A stretch of 43,748 nucleotides of DNA from an uncultured Clostridia bacterium (GCA_947629515.1 CANRDY010000009.1:1-43748); one strand, 5' to 3'. Positions 11,814 through 18,620 are shown, counted from the stretch's first letter. Made by a program: numbers and translations. Notes: generated by a model from the sequence alone, not told the origin.

Positions 11814-13173
11814 ACAGCTTACGCAGTTCGTGTGCTCGGAGTGCGGGAACATAAGCCCCAAATGGCTTGGGCGTTGCCCCGCCTGCGGCAAATTCAACAC
11901 ATTTTCGGAAGAGCCGACAGCTACCCCCGATACGGGCAAAACGGCGCACAGACCCGCGCCCGCAAAGGCGATACCCCTTGCGGCGGTCACTTCCGAAAGA
12001 TACGAGCGCACGGGCACGGGCGTTTCGGAGTTCGACAACGTGTTGGGCGGGGGGATAGTCGCGGGTTCTTTAATACTGCTCGGCGGCGACCCCGGCATCG
12101 GTAAATCGACCATACTCACGCAGATAGCCGCGCACCTTTCGACGGCGCACAAAGTGCTCTACCTCTCGGCGGAGGAGAGCTGTTCGCAGGTAAAAATGCG
12201 CGCGGAGAGACTGGGGTTGAAGTGCGGGAATTTACTTATACTCAACGAGACCTGTATAGACGGACTTGAAAACGAGCTTGACGGCGTGGAGTTCTGCGTT
12301 ATCGACTCCATACAGGCGGTTTACACCGACGCCCTCTCTTCCTCTTCGGGGAGCGTGGGGCAGGTGCGCGAATGCGCCTCGAAGCTCATGCGCATTGCAA
12401 AGAGCAGAAACATTACGTTTTTTATAATAGGACACGTCACCAAAGAGGGCGCGCTGGCAGGACCTAAGGTTCTTGAACACATAATGGACACCGTGCTCTA
12501 CTTCGAGGGCGAAACGCAGGAGAATTTCAGAATTTTAAGGGCGGTTAAAAACCGCTTCGGCAACGTTTCGGAAGTGGGCGTGTTCGAAATGACGGAAAGC
12601 GGAATTATTGCCGTGACCGATTACACGGGCATATTCCTCTCGGAACGCCGCGGCGAGGAAGCGGGGAGCGCGGTCACGCCCGCGCTGACGGGCGCGCGCT
12701 GTATGAATGTGGAAATTCAGACGCTGACGGCAAAGACGGCGTTCGGGCTTCCCCGCAGAATGTCGCTCGGGATAGATTACAACAAACTCGCTCTGCTTAT
12801 AGCCGTGCTCGAAAAGAGGTGCGGGATCGCGCTCGGGGGCTTCGACGTGTACGTCAACGTTATGGGCGGAATAAAGCTGAACGAACCCGCCTGCGACCTT
12901 GCTGTGTGCGCGGCGCTTGCCTCTTCCTCTTTGGGCGTTCCCGTCGATAAGTACACGGCGGTGTTCGGCGAAGTGGGGCTGACGGGAGAAGTGCGGGCGG
13001 TGAGCTCGTGCGAAAAGCGGGTGGCAGAGTGCGTGAAGATGGGCTTTAAGCGGGTGCTTCTGCCCGCAAAGAACATGAAGTCGGCGGTGAAGTACGCCGA
13101 TAAAATAAACATCGTGCCCGTACTTTACGTGAACACGATGATAAAAACGCTGTTTAAGGGTCAAACAGAATAA
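11806..13173 (+). CDS. radA: DNA repair protein RadA
   Basis: RadA is a RecA-like branch-migration ATPase used in recombinational repair. I start at the ATG 11806 (MAKQLTQFVCSECG), with AAAGGTGA just upstream and an 8-bp overlap with ispDF; this gives 455 residues, normal for the family. Visible in order are the C4 zinc finger (CSECGNISPKWLGRCPACG), Walker A (GGDPGIGKST), Walker B region (FCVIDSIQAV), the RadA-specific KNRFG motif, and a Lon-protease-like C-terminal domain (RRMSLGIDYNKLALLIAVLE onward). The overlap indicates translational coupling to ispDF. A strong hairpin at 13254-13288 follows. Confidence 0.97.
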   Translation: MAKQLTQFVCSECGNISPKWLGRCPACGKFNTFSEEPTATPDTGKTAHRPAPAKAIPLAAVTSERYERTGTGVSEFDNVLGGGIVAGSLILLGGDPGIGKSTILTQIAAHLSTAHKVLYLSAEESCSQVKMRAERLGLKCGNLLILNETCIDGLENELDGVEFCVIDSIQAVYTDALSSSSGSVGQVRECASKLMRIAKSRNITFFIIGHVTKEGALAGPKVLEHIMDTVLYFEGETQENFRILRAVKNRFGNVSEVGVFEMTESGIIAVTDYTGIFLSERRGEEAGSAVTPALTGARCMNVEIQTLTAKTAFGLPRRMSLGIDYNKLALLIAVLEKRCGIALGGFDVYVNVMGGIKLNEPACDLAVCAALASSSLGVPVDKYTAVFGEVGLTGEVRAVSSCEKRVAECVKMGFKRVLLPAKNMKSAVKYADKINIVPVLYVNTMIKTLFKGQTE

Positions 13174-13211
13174 GGCGGGGGTTTGAGCGGCGTATCGCCG
13201 CGGACGGGTGT

Positions 13212-13252
13212 CTTAACAACATTGAGCTAAAACAGAGTATAGGCTGTTCAAC
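13212..13252. repeat. Module A, copy 1
   Basis: CTTAACAACATTG followed by an A-rich stretch and GGCTGTTCAAC, with internal AACAG/CTGTT pairing. It matches the two tandem copies at 38229 and 38295 except for a few positions. As at locus 3, a GC-rich hairpin ending in ATTTTA comes right after it. Confidence 0.8.
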
Positions 13253-13253
13253 G

Positions 13254-13288
13254 AAATGCGGCGGTGCAGTATCTGCGCCGCCGCATTT
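13254..13288 (+). terminator. radA terminator hairpin
   Basis: AAATGCGGCGG (13254-13264) pairs with CCGCCGCATTT (13278-13288), and an inner GCAG/CTGC extends the stem. The T-run is short. Confidence 0.6.
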
Positions 13289-13300
13289 TAAAAATAATCT

Positions 13301-13480
13301 GTCACCCTGAGCAAGCGAAGCGCGTCGAACGGGTCTATTCCGCAGTATAGCGGAGCTTTTATAAGGCGGATATTATTTAGAAGTAGTAACGCGTTTCAAA
13401 GTGCAAGCACGGACCACGGGGGGATTCTCTCGGTCAATCGCCCGCTTCCGCGGGTCTCATATCCCTCGAAATGACAGTGC
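13301..13480. repeat. Module BC, copy 1
   Basis: The module begins GTCACCCTGAGCAAGCGAAG and ends CTCGAAATGACAGTG. The two ends are imperfect inverted repeats (CTGTCAcccTGAG against CTGTCAtttCGAG). Near-identical copies lie at 19942-20250 and 38387-38570. It has no open frame and looks like a small non-autonomous dispersed element. Confidence 0.85.
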
Positions 13481-13510
13481 CTTATTGTGCTCTGATATTA
13501 TTTGGGAAAC

Positions 13511-13562
13511 ACCCCCTCAGTCCGTAAACGGACAGCTCCCCCTCATAAATGAAGGGGAGCGA
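13511..13562. repeat. Module D1, copy 1 (paired-hairpin palindrome)
   Basis: ACCCCCTCAGTCCG-taaa-CGGACAGCTCCCC, then CCCCTC-ataaat-GAAGGGG. Compared with copy 3 (38601-38656) both stems differ in sequence but stay paired. From memory it resembles palindromic intergenic repeats frequent in gut Clostridia. Confidence 0.75.
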
Positions 13563-13577
13563 ATGTTTTTTTCTTTT

Positions 13578-13619
13578 CCTCTCCCCTTTTTCAAGGGGGA
13601 GGGTTAGGGTAGGGGTTGC
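13578..13619. repeat. Module D2, copy 1
   Basis: A C-rich arm (CTCTCCCC) and a G-rich arm (AAGGGGGAGGG) followed by AGGGTAGGGGTT. It is shared with 20021, 38673 and 43370. Confidence 0.75.
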
Positions 13620-13620
13620 T

Positions 13621-13650
13621 GTACGAAGTGAGAAAGGGTCGTTAACCCTT
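13621..13650. repeat. Shortened element E (left end with a mini-hairpin)
   Basis: GTACGAAGTGAGAAAGGGTC is the left end of element E. The body is missing and the stem is closed directly (AAGGGT, 5-base loop, ACCCTT). It reads as an internally deleted derivative. Confidence 0.6.
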
Positions 13651-13653
13651 GCC

Positions 13654-13796
13654 CGTACGAAGTTAGAAAGTCCGAAGAAGCAAGCAAGACAAGGCGAACG
13701 AGCGACGACCGAAGCGAGTGTACAATGAAGTACACGAACAAGGCGGAGCGATGTTCAACGCCGTATTGCGCCGCTTATTCGGGCTTTTCGGTAGCT
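13654..13796. repeat. Element E, copy 1 (structured repeat)
   Basis: The ends pair as stem P1: 13667-13681 (AAAGTCCGAAGAAGC) with 13773-13787 (GCTTATTCGGGCTTT), 14 of 15 positions including one GU. The central hairpin P2 is GTGTAC (13718-13723), loop AATGAA, GTACAC (13730-13735). It starts TACGAAGTTAGAAA and ends CTTTTCGGTAGC. Confidence 0.85.
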
Positions 13797-13937
13797 GTAC
13801 GAAGTTAGAAACTTCGGAGATGCGAGTTATGCAAGGAGCGCGCGCAAACGACGAAGGGAGCGTACAATGAAGTACGTGACCGAGGAGTGCGCAAGCGCGA
13901 CGCCGCAGAACGAAGCATATACGAAGTTTGCGGCAGT
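13797..13937. repeat. Element E, copy 2, abutting the GltD-like gene
   Basis: P1 pairs 13809-13823 (AAACTTCGGAGATGC) with 13915-13929 (GCATATACGAAGTTT), 13 of 15 positions, with both arms changed relative to copy 1. P2 is GCGTAC (13860-13865), loop AATGAA, GTACGT (13872-13877). It ends right beside the stop codon of the minus-strand flavoprotein gene. Confidence 0.85.
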
Positions 13938-15158
13938 TTAAGGAAGGGTTTTGAGATAGGCGTCCATAGCCCCCGCCACCCTCTTCGAGGTCTCAACGGC
14001 TTCGACCACCGTCTTTGCGCCGCGCACGACGTCGCCAGAGGCGAACAAACCGGGACGGCTCGTTTCGCCGTTCTCGCTTATCTTGGCAAGCCCGCGCTCG
14101 TTGACTTCAAGCCCGTAGGTATCCGAAAGTATGAGCTTCGAAGGTCTTTGCGAAATGCAGATCATAACCGTGTCGGCGGGCATAAGTTCGGCTTTTTCGG
14201 AAGCTCCGACAACTCTGTGTTCGTCGTCGTAAATTGTATCGGCAAACATCACGCCGTCGTCGGTTATTTCGACGGGCGTCTTGTTGTATACGAACTGCGC
14301 GCCCTCGATCTCGGCGTATTCAGCCTCTTCCTTGCTTGCCGAATACTTGTCGCTGCGAACGACTATCTTAACGTCTTTAACTCCCTTTCTGAGGGCGGTG
14401 CGCGCCACGTCCATTGCAACGTTGCCCGCGCCTATTATCGCCATACTGTTGCCCAAATCGTAGCTGTCGGGGCTTTCGAGGAAATGTATGCCGTAGTGCA
14501 CGTGCCCGAGCGTTTCACCCTTTATATTTAAGGATATGGGCCATGTAACGCCCGTGCCTATCGATATGGCTTGGAAGCCGTCGCGGAACAGCTCTTCGAC
14601 GCCGAACGCCTTGCCGATGGTTATGTTGGGCTTTATCTTTATGCCGAGCTTGCGCATGAGCACTTCGTACCTGTCGACTATGGTCTTGGGCAGACGGAAC
14701 TCGGGTATGCCGAAGCGCAGAACGCCGCCTATTTTTGCCTTTGATTCGAACACGGTCACGTCGTAACCGAGCTGCGCCATTTTTATTGAAATGGTAATTC
14801 CCGCGGGACCCGATCCTACCACCGCAACTTTTTTGCCGTTAGGCTCTGCCTTGGTGAGGGCGAGGCTGTCGAGGTAATGCGACGAAACGAAGTTTTCGAT
14901 CGTGCTTATTTCGACGGGTTCGCCCTTTATTCCGCGAACGCAGTGCCCCTGACATTGGTTGCCGTGGTTGCAGACTATCGAGCACACGACCGAAAGGGGG
15001 TTGTTGTCGAAGAGCATTTCTCCCGCCGATTTTATATCGCCGTTGAGAAAGGACGAGATCATCTGCGGTATGGGCGTGTTGACGGGGCAGCCCGTCCTGC
15101 ACATGGGTTTTTTGCAATTGAGGCATCTCTTTGCCTCGGCTATAACGTTATGCGCCAT
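13938..15158 (-). CDS. GltD-like NAD(P)-dependent FAD/Fe-S oxidoreductase
   Basis: The 406-residue protein belongs to the glutamate synthase small-subunit family. An N-terminal Fe-S region has CLNCKKPMCRTGCPVNTPIP and CSIVCNHGNQCQGHC. An FAD site (VVGSGPAGI) and an NAD(P) site (IIGAGNVAMD) follow, and the FAD-binding GDVVRGAKTVVEAV segment lies near the end. It is shorter than classical GltD (about 470 residues), and no GltB large subunit is present, so it may serve another electron-transfer partner (compare SudA/NfnB/SfrB-type enzymes); the substrate cannot be read. The ATG has AAGGAGGG six bases upstream. It starts 28 bases after the HIT gene stop, suggesting one transcript. Confidence 0.88.
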   Translation of the reverse strand: MAHNVIAEAKRCLNCKKPMCRTGCPVNTPIPQMISSFLNGDIKSAGEMLFDNNPLSVVCSIVCNHGNQCQGHCVRGIKGEPVEISTIENFVSSHYLDSLALTKAEPNGKKVAVVGSGPAGITISIKMAQLGYDVTVFESKAKIGGVLRFGIPEFRLPKTIVDRYEVLMRKLGIKIKPNITIGKAFGVEELFRDGFQAISIGTGVTWPISLNIKGETLGHVHYGIHFLESPDSYDLGNSMAIIGAGNVAMDVARTALRKGVKDVKIVVRSDKYSASKEEAEYAEIEGAQFVYNKTPVEITDDGVMFADTIYDDEHRVVGASEKAELMPADTVMICISQRPSKLILSDTYGLEVNERGLAKISENGETSRPGLFASGDVVRGAKTVVEAVETSKRVAGAMDAYLKTLP

Positions 15159-15186
15159 AAATTTCCCTCCTTACGCCTTTCGCCCC

Positions 15187-15606
15187 TCAGAGCGCGGCTT
15201 TTATATCCTCTATCATCTTTTTATATTCTTCGTCGGAAAGGTACACCTTTTGGGGGTTCATCTGGAAAGTCCCGCCCCACTCGTCGCCGTCTTTGTATTT
15301 GGGGCAAAGGTGCATGTGAAGGTGACAGCCCGTGTCGCCGTATGCGCCGTAGTTGAGCTTGTCGGGCTTAAAGACCTTGTGGATAGCCTTTGCGGCGCGG
15401 GTGACGTCGGCAAAAAAGGCGTTGCGTTCCTCTTCGGATATGTCGACTATCTCCGACACGTGGTCCTTATACGCCACAATACACCTGCCGCGCTTGGATT
15501 GTTCTTTGAAAAGTATGAGCGTGCTGACCGACAGATCGCAGATATATATGCCGAATTTGGCGAGAAGTTCGCCCCGCATACAGTAGCCGCAATTACAATC
15601 TTTCAT
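15187..15606 (-). CDS. HIT (histidine triad) family protein
   Basis: The 139-residue protein ends its catalytic domain with the histidine triad HLHMHLCPKY, the nucleotide-hydrolase/transferase signature of the HIT superfamily. The N-terminus carries CNCGYC, a likely metal site found in some bacterial HIT proteins. The ATG (15604-15606) is preceded by AGGGGAAC. It is the first gene of a likely two-gene transcript with the GltD-like oxidoreductase. Members hydrolyse nucleoside phosphoramidates or dinucleoside polyphosphates; the exact substrate here is unknown. Confidence 0.92.
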   Translation of the reverse strand: MKDCNCGYCMRGELLAKFGIYICDLSVSTLILFKEQSKRGRCIVAYKDHVSEIVDISEEERNAFFADVTRAAKAIHKVFKPDKLNYGAYGDTGCHLHMHLCPKYKDGDEWGGTFQMNPQKVYLSDEEYKKMIEDIKAAL

Positions 15607-15641
15607 TTGAGTTCCCCTTTTTTAAGATTTTACCATAGCTT

Positions 15642-15670
15642 ATTATATCACGCCGCGCTCCTTTTTGCAA
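15642..15670 (-). promoter_or_regulatory. Promoter of the HIT/GltD-like pair
   Basis: On the minus strand TTGCAA (15665-15670), a 17-bp spacer and TATAAT (15642-15647), with TG one base before the -10 hexamer (extended -10). Confidence 0.75.
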
Positions 15671-15806
15671 TACCCTTTGAAAATTTAAATTGATCAAAAA
15701 ATGATACGGAAAATATTTTTTTGGGGGAAGGATCGCGAGGAAGGGTTCGCACACAAAAACTGCCCTCGAAGCGGGTTTAATGTCGAGAAGCGGGTTTAAT
15801 GTCGAT

Positions 15807-16136
15807 TTATAATCTGTTCCTATCTCCCCATTCGCACATCATATCGAGAATGGGCATGAGCGATTTTCCGCGTTCGGAAAGGCTGTATTCCACTTTCGGC
15901 GGAATTTGCGGATATTCCTTGCGAATAATCAGCTTGTCCGCTTCGAGTTCTTTCAGCATTACGCTCAACGTCTTATAGGAAATCCCCTTGATATACCTTT
16001 GCAACTCATTAAAACGCACCACTGAAAACTCCATGAGCGTGTAGAGAATGGTCATCTTGTATTTTCCGTTGATGAGCGAAAGTGTGTACGAAAAGCCCGT
16101 GTCCGAAAGTTTTTCATTGGCAATGCAACGTTCCAT
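15807..16136 (-). CDS. HxlR-family transcriptional regulator
   Basis: The 109-residue protein is a winged helix-turn-helix of the HxlR/YodB type: a Cys near the N-terminus (MERCIANEK), then GKYKMTILYTLMEFSVVRFNEL, GISYKTLSVMLKELEADKLI as the recognition region, and VEYSLSERGKSLMPIL in the wing. HxlR proteins often respond to oxidative or electrophile stress, and the single N-terminal Cys matches the sensing position in YodB-like members (inference). It is divergent from the NTF2-like gene and shares a compact control region whose inverted repeat lies in its own 5' leader, so it probably controls itself and its neighbour. Confidence 0.93.
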   Translation of the reverse strand: MERCIANEKLSDTGFSYTLSLINGKYKMTILYTLMEFSVVRFNELQRYIKGISYKTLSVMLKELEADKLIIRKEYPQIPPKVEYSLSERGKSLMPILDMMCEWGDRNRL

Positions 16137-16164
16137 AATTTTCTCCTATACTTTCCAAACAGTA

Positions 16165-16189
16165 AGTACCGCACATAAATGTGCGTACT
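16165..16189. promoter_or_regulatory. Candidate HxlR operator
   Basis: AGTAC-c-GCACAT-aa-ATGTGC-GTACT is an 11-bp inverted repeat with one unpaired base. It touches the -35 of the NTF2-like promoter and lies downstream of the hxlR start, so a bound repressor could block both. Confidence 0.65.
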
Positions 16190-16217
16190 TGACAAAATAA
16201 TTATACGGTCATAAAAT
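16189..16217 (+). promoter_or_regulatory. Promoter of the NTF2-like gene
   Basis: TTGACA (16189-16194), a 17-bp spacer and TAAAAT (16212-16217). Its -35 shares a base with the inverted repeat. Confidence 0.75.
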
Positions 16218-16228
16218 CTACTTATCAA
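16200..16228 (-). promoter_or_regulatory. hxlR promoter, overlapping the divergent promoter
   Basis: On the minus strand TTGATA (16223-16228), a 17-bp spacer and TATAAT (16200-16205). It interleaves with the plus-strand promoter over the same 40 bp. Confidence 0.75.
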
Positions 16229-16252
16229 TAAATTTTTAAGGAGGCTCATCTT

Positions 16253-16636
16253 ATGAGAGCAACATTGAAAGACTATCGGGACGTGGAAAAAGCGGCTATG
16301 AACTTCGTCAAGAGCGTAGCCGAGGGCAACAGCAAATATGCAAAAGAACTTTTTACCGACGAAGCCGTTTTGTTCGGTATCCTCAACGGCGAGCTGGAAC
16401 ACGGTTCTATCGAACAGTTCTATAAAAATGTGGACACGGTCGGCGCGGACGAGAATTTCAAAGCAAGAATTGACGTTATTACCGTCGAGGAAACGCTTGC
16501 CGTCGTACGTGTTTTGGAAGAAAGCTGGGGCGGCAGTATTGATTTTACCGACTATTTGCTTCTTCTGAAACTGAACGGCGAATGGAAATGCGTTGCCAAA
16601 GCCTACAATCAAAATTCCAATACCATTAAAAAATAA
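16253..16636 (+). CDS. NTF2-like/SnoaL-fold small protein (lumazine-binding-like)
   Basis: The 127-residue protein has the cone-shaped NTF2-like fold pattern: an N-terminal helix (VEKAAMNFVKSVAEGN), FTDEAVLFGILNGELEHGSIEQFYKNVD, and a C-terminal sheet with FTDYLLLLKLNGEWKCVAKAY. This matches the Lumazine_bd_2/SnoaL-type families found next to HxlR or MarR regulators. It has no signal peptide and is likely cytosolic. The ATG has AAGGAGG seven to eight bases upstream. Activity is unknown; the divergent regulator suggests inducible expression, perhaps under redox or electrophile stress (inference). A good terminator follows. Confidence 0.85.
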   Translation: MRATLKDYRDVEKAAMNFVKSVAEGNSKYAKELFTDEAVLFGILNGELEHGSIEQFYKNVDTVGADENFKARIDVITVEETLAVVRVLEESWGGSIDFTDYLLLLKLNGEWKCVAKAYNQNSNTIKK

Positions 16637-16652
16637 TCTTTAACGATTGATT

Positions 16653-16683
16653 AAGGAAGTCCCGTAACGGGGCTTCCTTTTTG
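16653..16683 (+). terminator. Terminator of the NTF2-like gene
   Basis: AAGGAAG-T-CCCG, loop TAA, CGGG-G-CTTCCTT, then a T-run. The 12-position stem includes one GU pair. Confidence 0.85.
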
Positions 16684-16687
16684 CATT

Positions 16688-16753
16688 TTACTGTTTTAAA
16701 AATTCCACGGTGAAGGTGCTGCCGACGCCGAGGGTGCCGGTTACGCCTATTTC
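16688..16753 (-). pseudogene. C-terminal remnant of a sensor histidine kinase
   Basis: Read on the minus strand the segment gives EIGVTGTLGVGSTFTVEFLKQ-stop (written here as EIGVTGTLGVGSTF and TVEFLKQ). This resembles the last G-box of histidine kinase ATPase domains (GxGSTFTV). An in-frame TAG (16754-16756) lies directly upstream and no kinase precedes it, so only a relic of about 21 codons remains. Confidence 0.6.
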
Positions 16754-16772
16754 CTAGCCCGATTTTTGAAAG

Positions 16773-16880
16773 CCCTCAATAGCTTTGAATCCCGTCGCCT
16801 CGACCAAGCAACGCCCCGCGCGGTTTTTAACCGCGCGGGGCGTATTTTATGTTAAAGTGATAAGCGACGGGATTTGAGGG
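16773..16880. repeat. Nested inverted repeat with a 15-bp core hairpin
   Basis: The core is ACGCCCCGCGCGGTT (16811-16825), loop TTT, and its exact complement (16829-16843). Outside it AATCCCGTCGC (16788-16798) pairs with GCGACGGGATT (16864-16874), and CCCTCAA (16773-16779) with TTGAGGG (16874-16880). It could act as a bidirectional terminator for the facing genes. Confidence 0.7.
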
Positions 16881-16907
16881 TGAAGACGCCGCATTTTCCT
16901 TGTTATT

Positions 16908-17432
16908 TCATTTTTCCTCTTCTTGGCTCTTTTTATTTTTACCCAAAATATATGTCATCTTAATGCCGGCTATCGCACTAATAATTGTAGCGACAGATAT
17001 AAAACTCGTCATATGCATTTCATACATAATCTGATTTGTATTCTCAGGTCTTTCATCAGTTGTATATTGTAACATTATAGTTAAATACGAATTCATAAAA
17101 ACCAAAAAGATTATACTTATACCTATTACCAATGCGCACCAATATACATCGTCCTTTTTCACAATGAAATACAGGGCAAAACCGCTATATAAGATTATAA
17201 AAGAATACAGTAATATGTAATATAAAGTATAAGGAAAGTTCTTCTCACCTTTCGCATGTTTTGCAAATTGTTTTTCCATAAAATCGGATAAAAAATCACC
17301 GTCAAGCAGTTTATTATTTTCGAGAACAAAACCAATTATAATAGCAATTATAGTTATTAAAACTGTTCTTGCAAAAGCACCTTTTACGCTTTCGTCTATA
17401 AGAGCTTTACAAATTTTTTTAATAAACTTCAT
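16908..17432 (-). CDS. Hypothetical four-helix membrane protein
   Basis: The 174-residue protein is not recognised. It has four hydrophobic segments at about residues 20-39, 68-92, 96-120 and 142-165, a basic N-terminus (MKFIKKICK) and a Lys/Glu-rich C-terminus (KNKKSQEEEK). The ATG has AGGAG nine bases upstream. Codon use is A/T-rich compared with the surrounding housekeeping genes, which suggests acquisition. It lies 92 bases downstream of the lipoprotein gene on the same strand, and the two together with the divergent XRE regulator look like a small accessory cassette. Confidence 0.75.
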   Translation of the reverse strand: MKFIKKICKALIDESVKGAFARTVLITIIAIIIGFVLENNKLLDGDFLSDFMEKQFAKHAKGEKNFPYTLYYILLYSFIILYSGFALYFIVKKDDVYWCALVIGISIIFLVFMNSYLTIMLQYTTDERPENTNQIMYEMHMTSFISVATIISAIAGIKMTYILGKNKKSQEEEK

Positions 17433-17524
17433 AGTTTTTATCTCCTGTTTATTTTATATTGAAAAACAAAAGCAATACATTGGTCTGCCCTCCGGTTATT
17501 ATATATTCTTTTTTGTTTTGAAAA

Positions 17525-18049
17525 TTATTTAGAATTAGGGTTATCTTCGGCAAAAAGCATTTTTTTCATAAAATAATCGTTATTGTGAGAAATAAGTTGA
17601 TAATAATCATTTTCAATCATCCAATCTTCAAGAGTTTTGGCGAGAAGTTGGGTGTTCCAGCCGTTCGCCTTGGTGTAAATGTATTCGTCTTGCTTTTCCT
17701 CGGCGTCGCCAGTGTTGGGAGTATTGCCCGCGTCGGGGGATTCGGTTTTACCCGTTTCACCTGTATCGCTATCCGTACTGCCCGTATCGCCTTGCCCGTC
17801 GCCCTCGGGGGTGTTGGGAGTTGTAGGTTTTCCGTTGTCCTCGCCGCCGCCTTCGGGATTTTCAGGAGTTTCGGGCGTTTTGTAATTCTCCCCACTCCCG
17901 TCGTCATTTGAATCGCCCGTTTGGTCTGTAAAGCTTGAATTATTTACCGTATTATCAACGTTTCCCTTGTCGGCACAGGCGGAAAACATAGCCGCACAAT
18001 TAACCGCGCATACTATCGCAAGTAAAATAATCAAAAATTTACGTTTCAT
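17525..18049 (-). CDS. Small lipoprotein with a Pro/Glu/Gly/Asp/Thr-rich linker
   Basis: The 174-residue protein starts with a signal peptide and lipobox (MKRKFLIILLAIVCAVNCAA, then MFSAC, with Cys about residue 25 as the lipidation site). About 90 residues of low complexity follow (TPETPENPEGGGEDNGKP and similar), a surface-spanning linker. A compact C-terminal domain of about 55 residues (YIYTKANGWNTQLLAKTLEDW onward) has no family I recognise. A TTGACT-17-TATAAT promoter lies upstream, and a 10-bp inverted repeat falls between its start and the ribosome binding site. It is divergent from the XRE gene. Confidence 0.82.
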   Translation of the reverse strand: MKRKFLIILLAIVCAVNCAAMFSACADKGNVDNTVNNSSFTDQTGDSNDDGSGENYKTPETPENPEGGGEDNGKPTTPNTPEGDGQGDTGSTDSDTGETGKTESPDAGNTPNTGDAEEKQDEYIYTKANGWNTQLLAKTLEDWMIENDYYQLISHNNDYFMKKMLFAEDNPNSK

Positions 18050-18061
18050 AAATAATACCTC

Positions 18062-18101
18062 GAATTACCTTTTTGAATAAAAATATCTATTAAGGTAATT
18101 C
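18062..18101. promoter_or_regulatory. Inverted repeat in the lipoprotein leader
   Basis: GAATTACCTT (18062-18071) and AAGGTAATTC (18092-18101) are separated by 20 bases. In DNA this could bind the XRE protein; in RNA it could form a 10-bp stem just before the ribosome binding site. Confidence 0.6.
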
Positions 18102-18103
18102 TA

Positions 18104-18132
18104 ATTATAAATTATCTAAAAGGATAAGTCAA
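18104..18132 (-). promoter_or_regulatory. Lipoprotein gene promoter
   Basis: On the minus strand TTGACT (18127-18132), a 17-bp spacer and TATAAT (18104-18109). Confidence 0.78.
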
Positions 18133-18139
18133 CACCTGA

Positions 18140-18164
18140 TTAGATATTTTTTGTTAAAATCTAA
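18140..18164 (+). promoter_or_regulatory. xre extended -10 promoter within a TTAGAT/ATCTAA inverted repeat
   Basis: TGTTAAAAT (TG at 18152-18153, TAAAAT at 18155-18160) predicts a start at or next to the A of the xre ATG (18167). TTAGAT (18140-18145) and ATCTAA (18159-18164) flank the -10 region as a possible autoregulatory site. The -35 is poor. Confidence 0.55.
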
Positions 18165-18166
18165 AT

Positions 18167-18508
18167 ATGGAAAGTAACATATTTATTGAAACATTTAACG
18201 ACCTTTTGGCAGAGAAAGGTCTTAACAGAAAACAGTTTGCGGAAAGTAGCGGAATACCCTATACAACCATTATCGGGTGGACTAAACTTAACAGATTACC
18301 CGATTATTCTGCACTGATTAAGATTGCCGACTTTTTCCAATGTTCTATAGACTATCTTGTAGGCAGGCAAGACGAGTTTGGCAACGTCATGTATTCTTCT
18401 GAAAATTTACATTCGGAAATGCTGTTTTTAAAATATTTCCGCAATTTAAGTATGGAAAATAAGGAGTTAATTATTAAACTTACAAGGAATCTGTCAAAGA
18501 CAAGTTAG
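18167..18508 (+). CDS. XRE-family helix-turn-helix regulator
   Basis: The 113-residue protein opens with a Cro/C1-type HTH: FNDLLAEKGLNRKQFAESSG, then IPYTTIIGWTKLNRLPDYSA and LIKIADFFQCSIDYLVGR, which is the canonical five-helix pattern. The C-terminal 40 residues (NLHSEMLFLKYFRNLSMENKE) are helical and may dimerise. The ATG at 18167 has no Shine-Dalgarno sequence, and the -10 element ends six bases before it, so translation is probably leaderless. It is divergent from the lipoprotein/membrane protein pair and is the likely local repressor. A clear hairpin terminator (18548-18569) follows. Confidence 0.92.
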   Translation: MESNIFIETFNDLLAEKGLNRKQFAESSGIPYTTIIGWTKLNRLPDYSALIKIADFFQCSIDYLVGRQDEFGNVMYSSENLHSEMLFLKYFRNLSMENKELIIKLTRNLSKTS

Positions 18509-18547
18509 TAATAAAAATGTTGATATTTTATATGGTACAAAAATTAT

Positions 18548-18569
18548 ACGCCGCTCTCACGAGCGGCGT
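18548..18569 (+). terminator. xre terminator
   Basis: ACGCCGCTC, loop TCAC, GAGCGGCGT, then AGGTTTT. Confidence 0.7.
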
Positions 18570-18620
18570 AGGTTTTAACCGATAGGGGCTTTGCGCCTTA
18601 TGGTCTCAATGCCATACGCG

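Larger units (their letters stand above)
13174..13937. other. Gene-free repeat locus 1 between radA and the GltD-like gene
   Basis: This 764-bp region separates two convergent genes and contains no credible gene. It holds module A (13212-13252), the radA hairpin, module BC (13301-13480), modules D1 and D2 (13511-13619), a short E remnant, and two full E elements in tandem. Confidence 0.8.
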
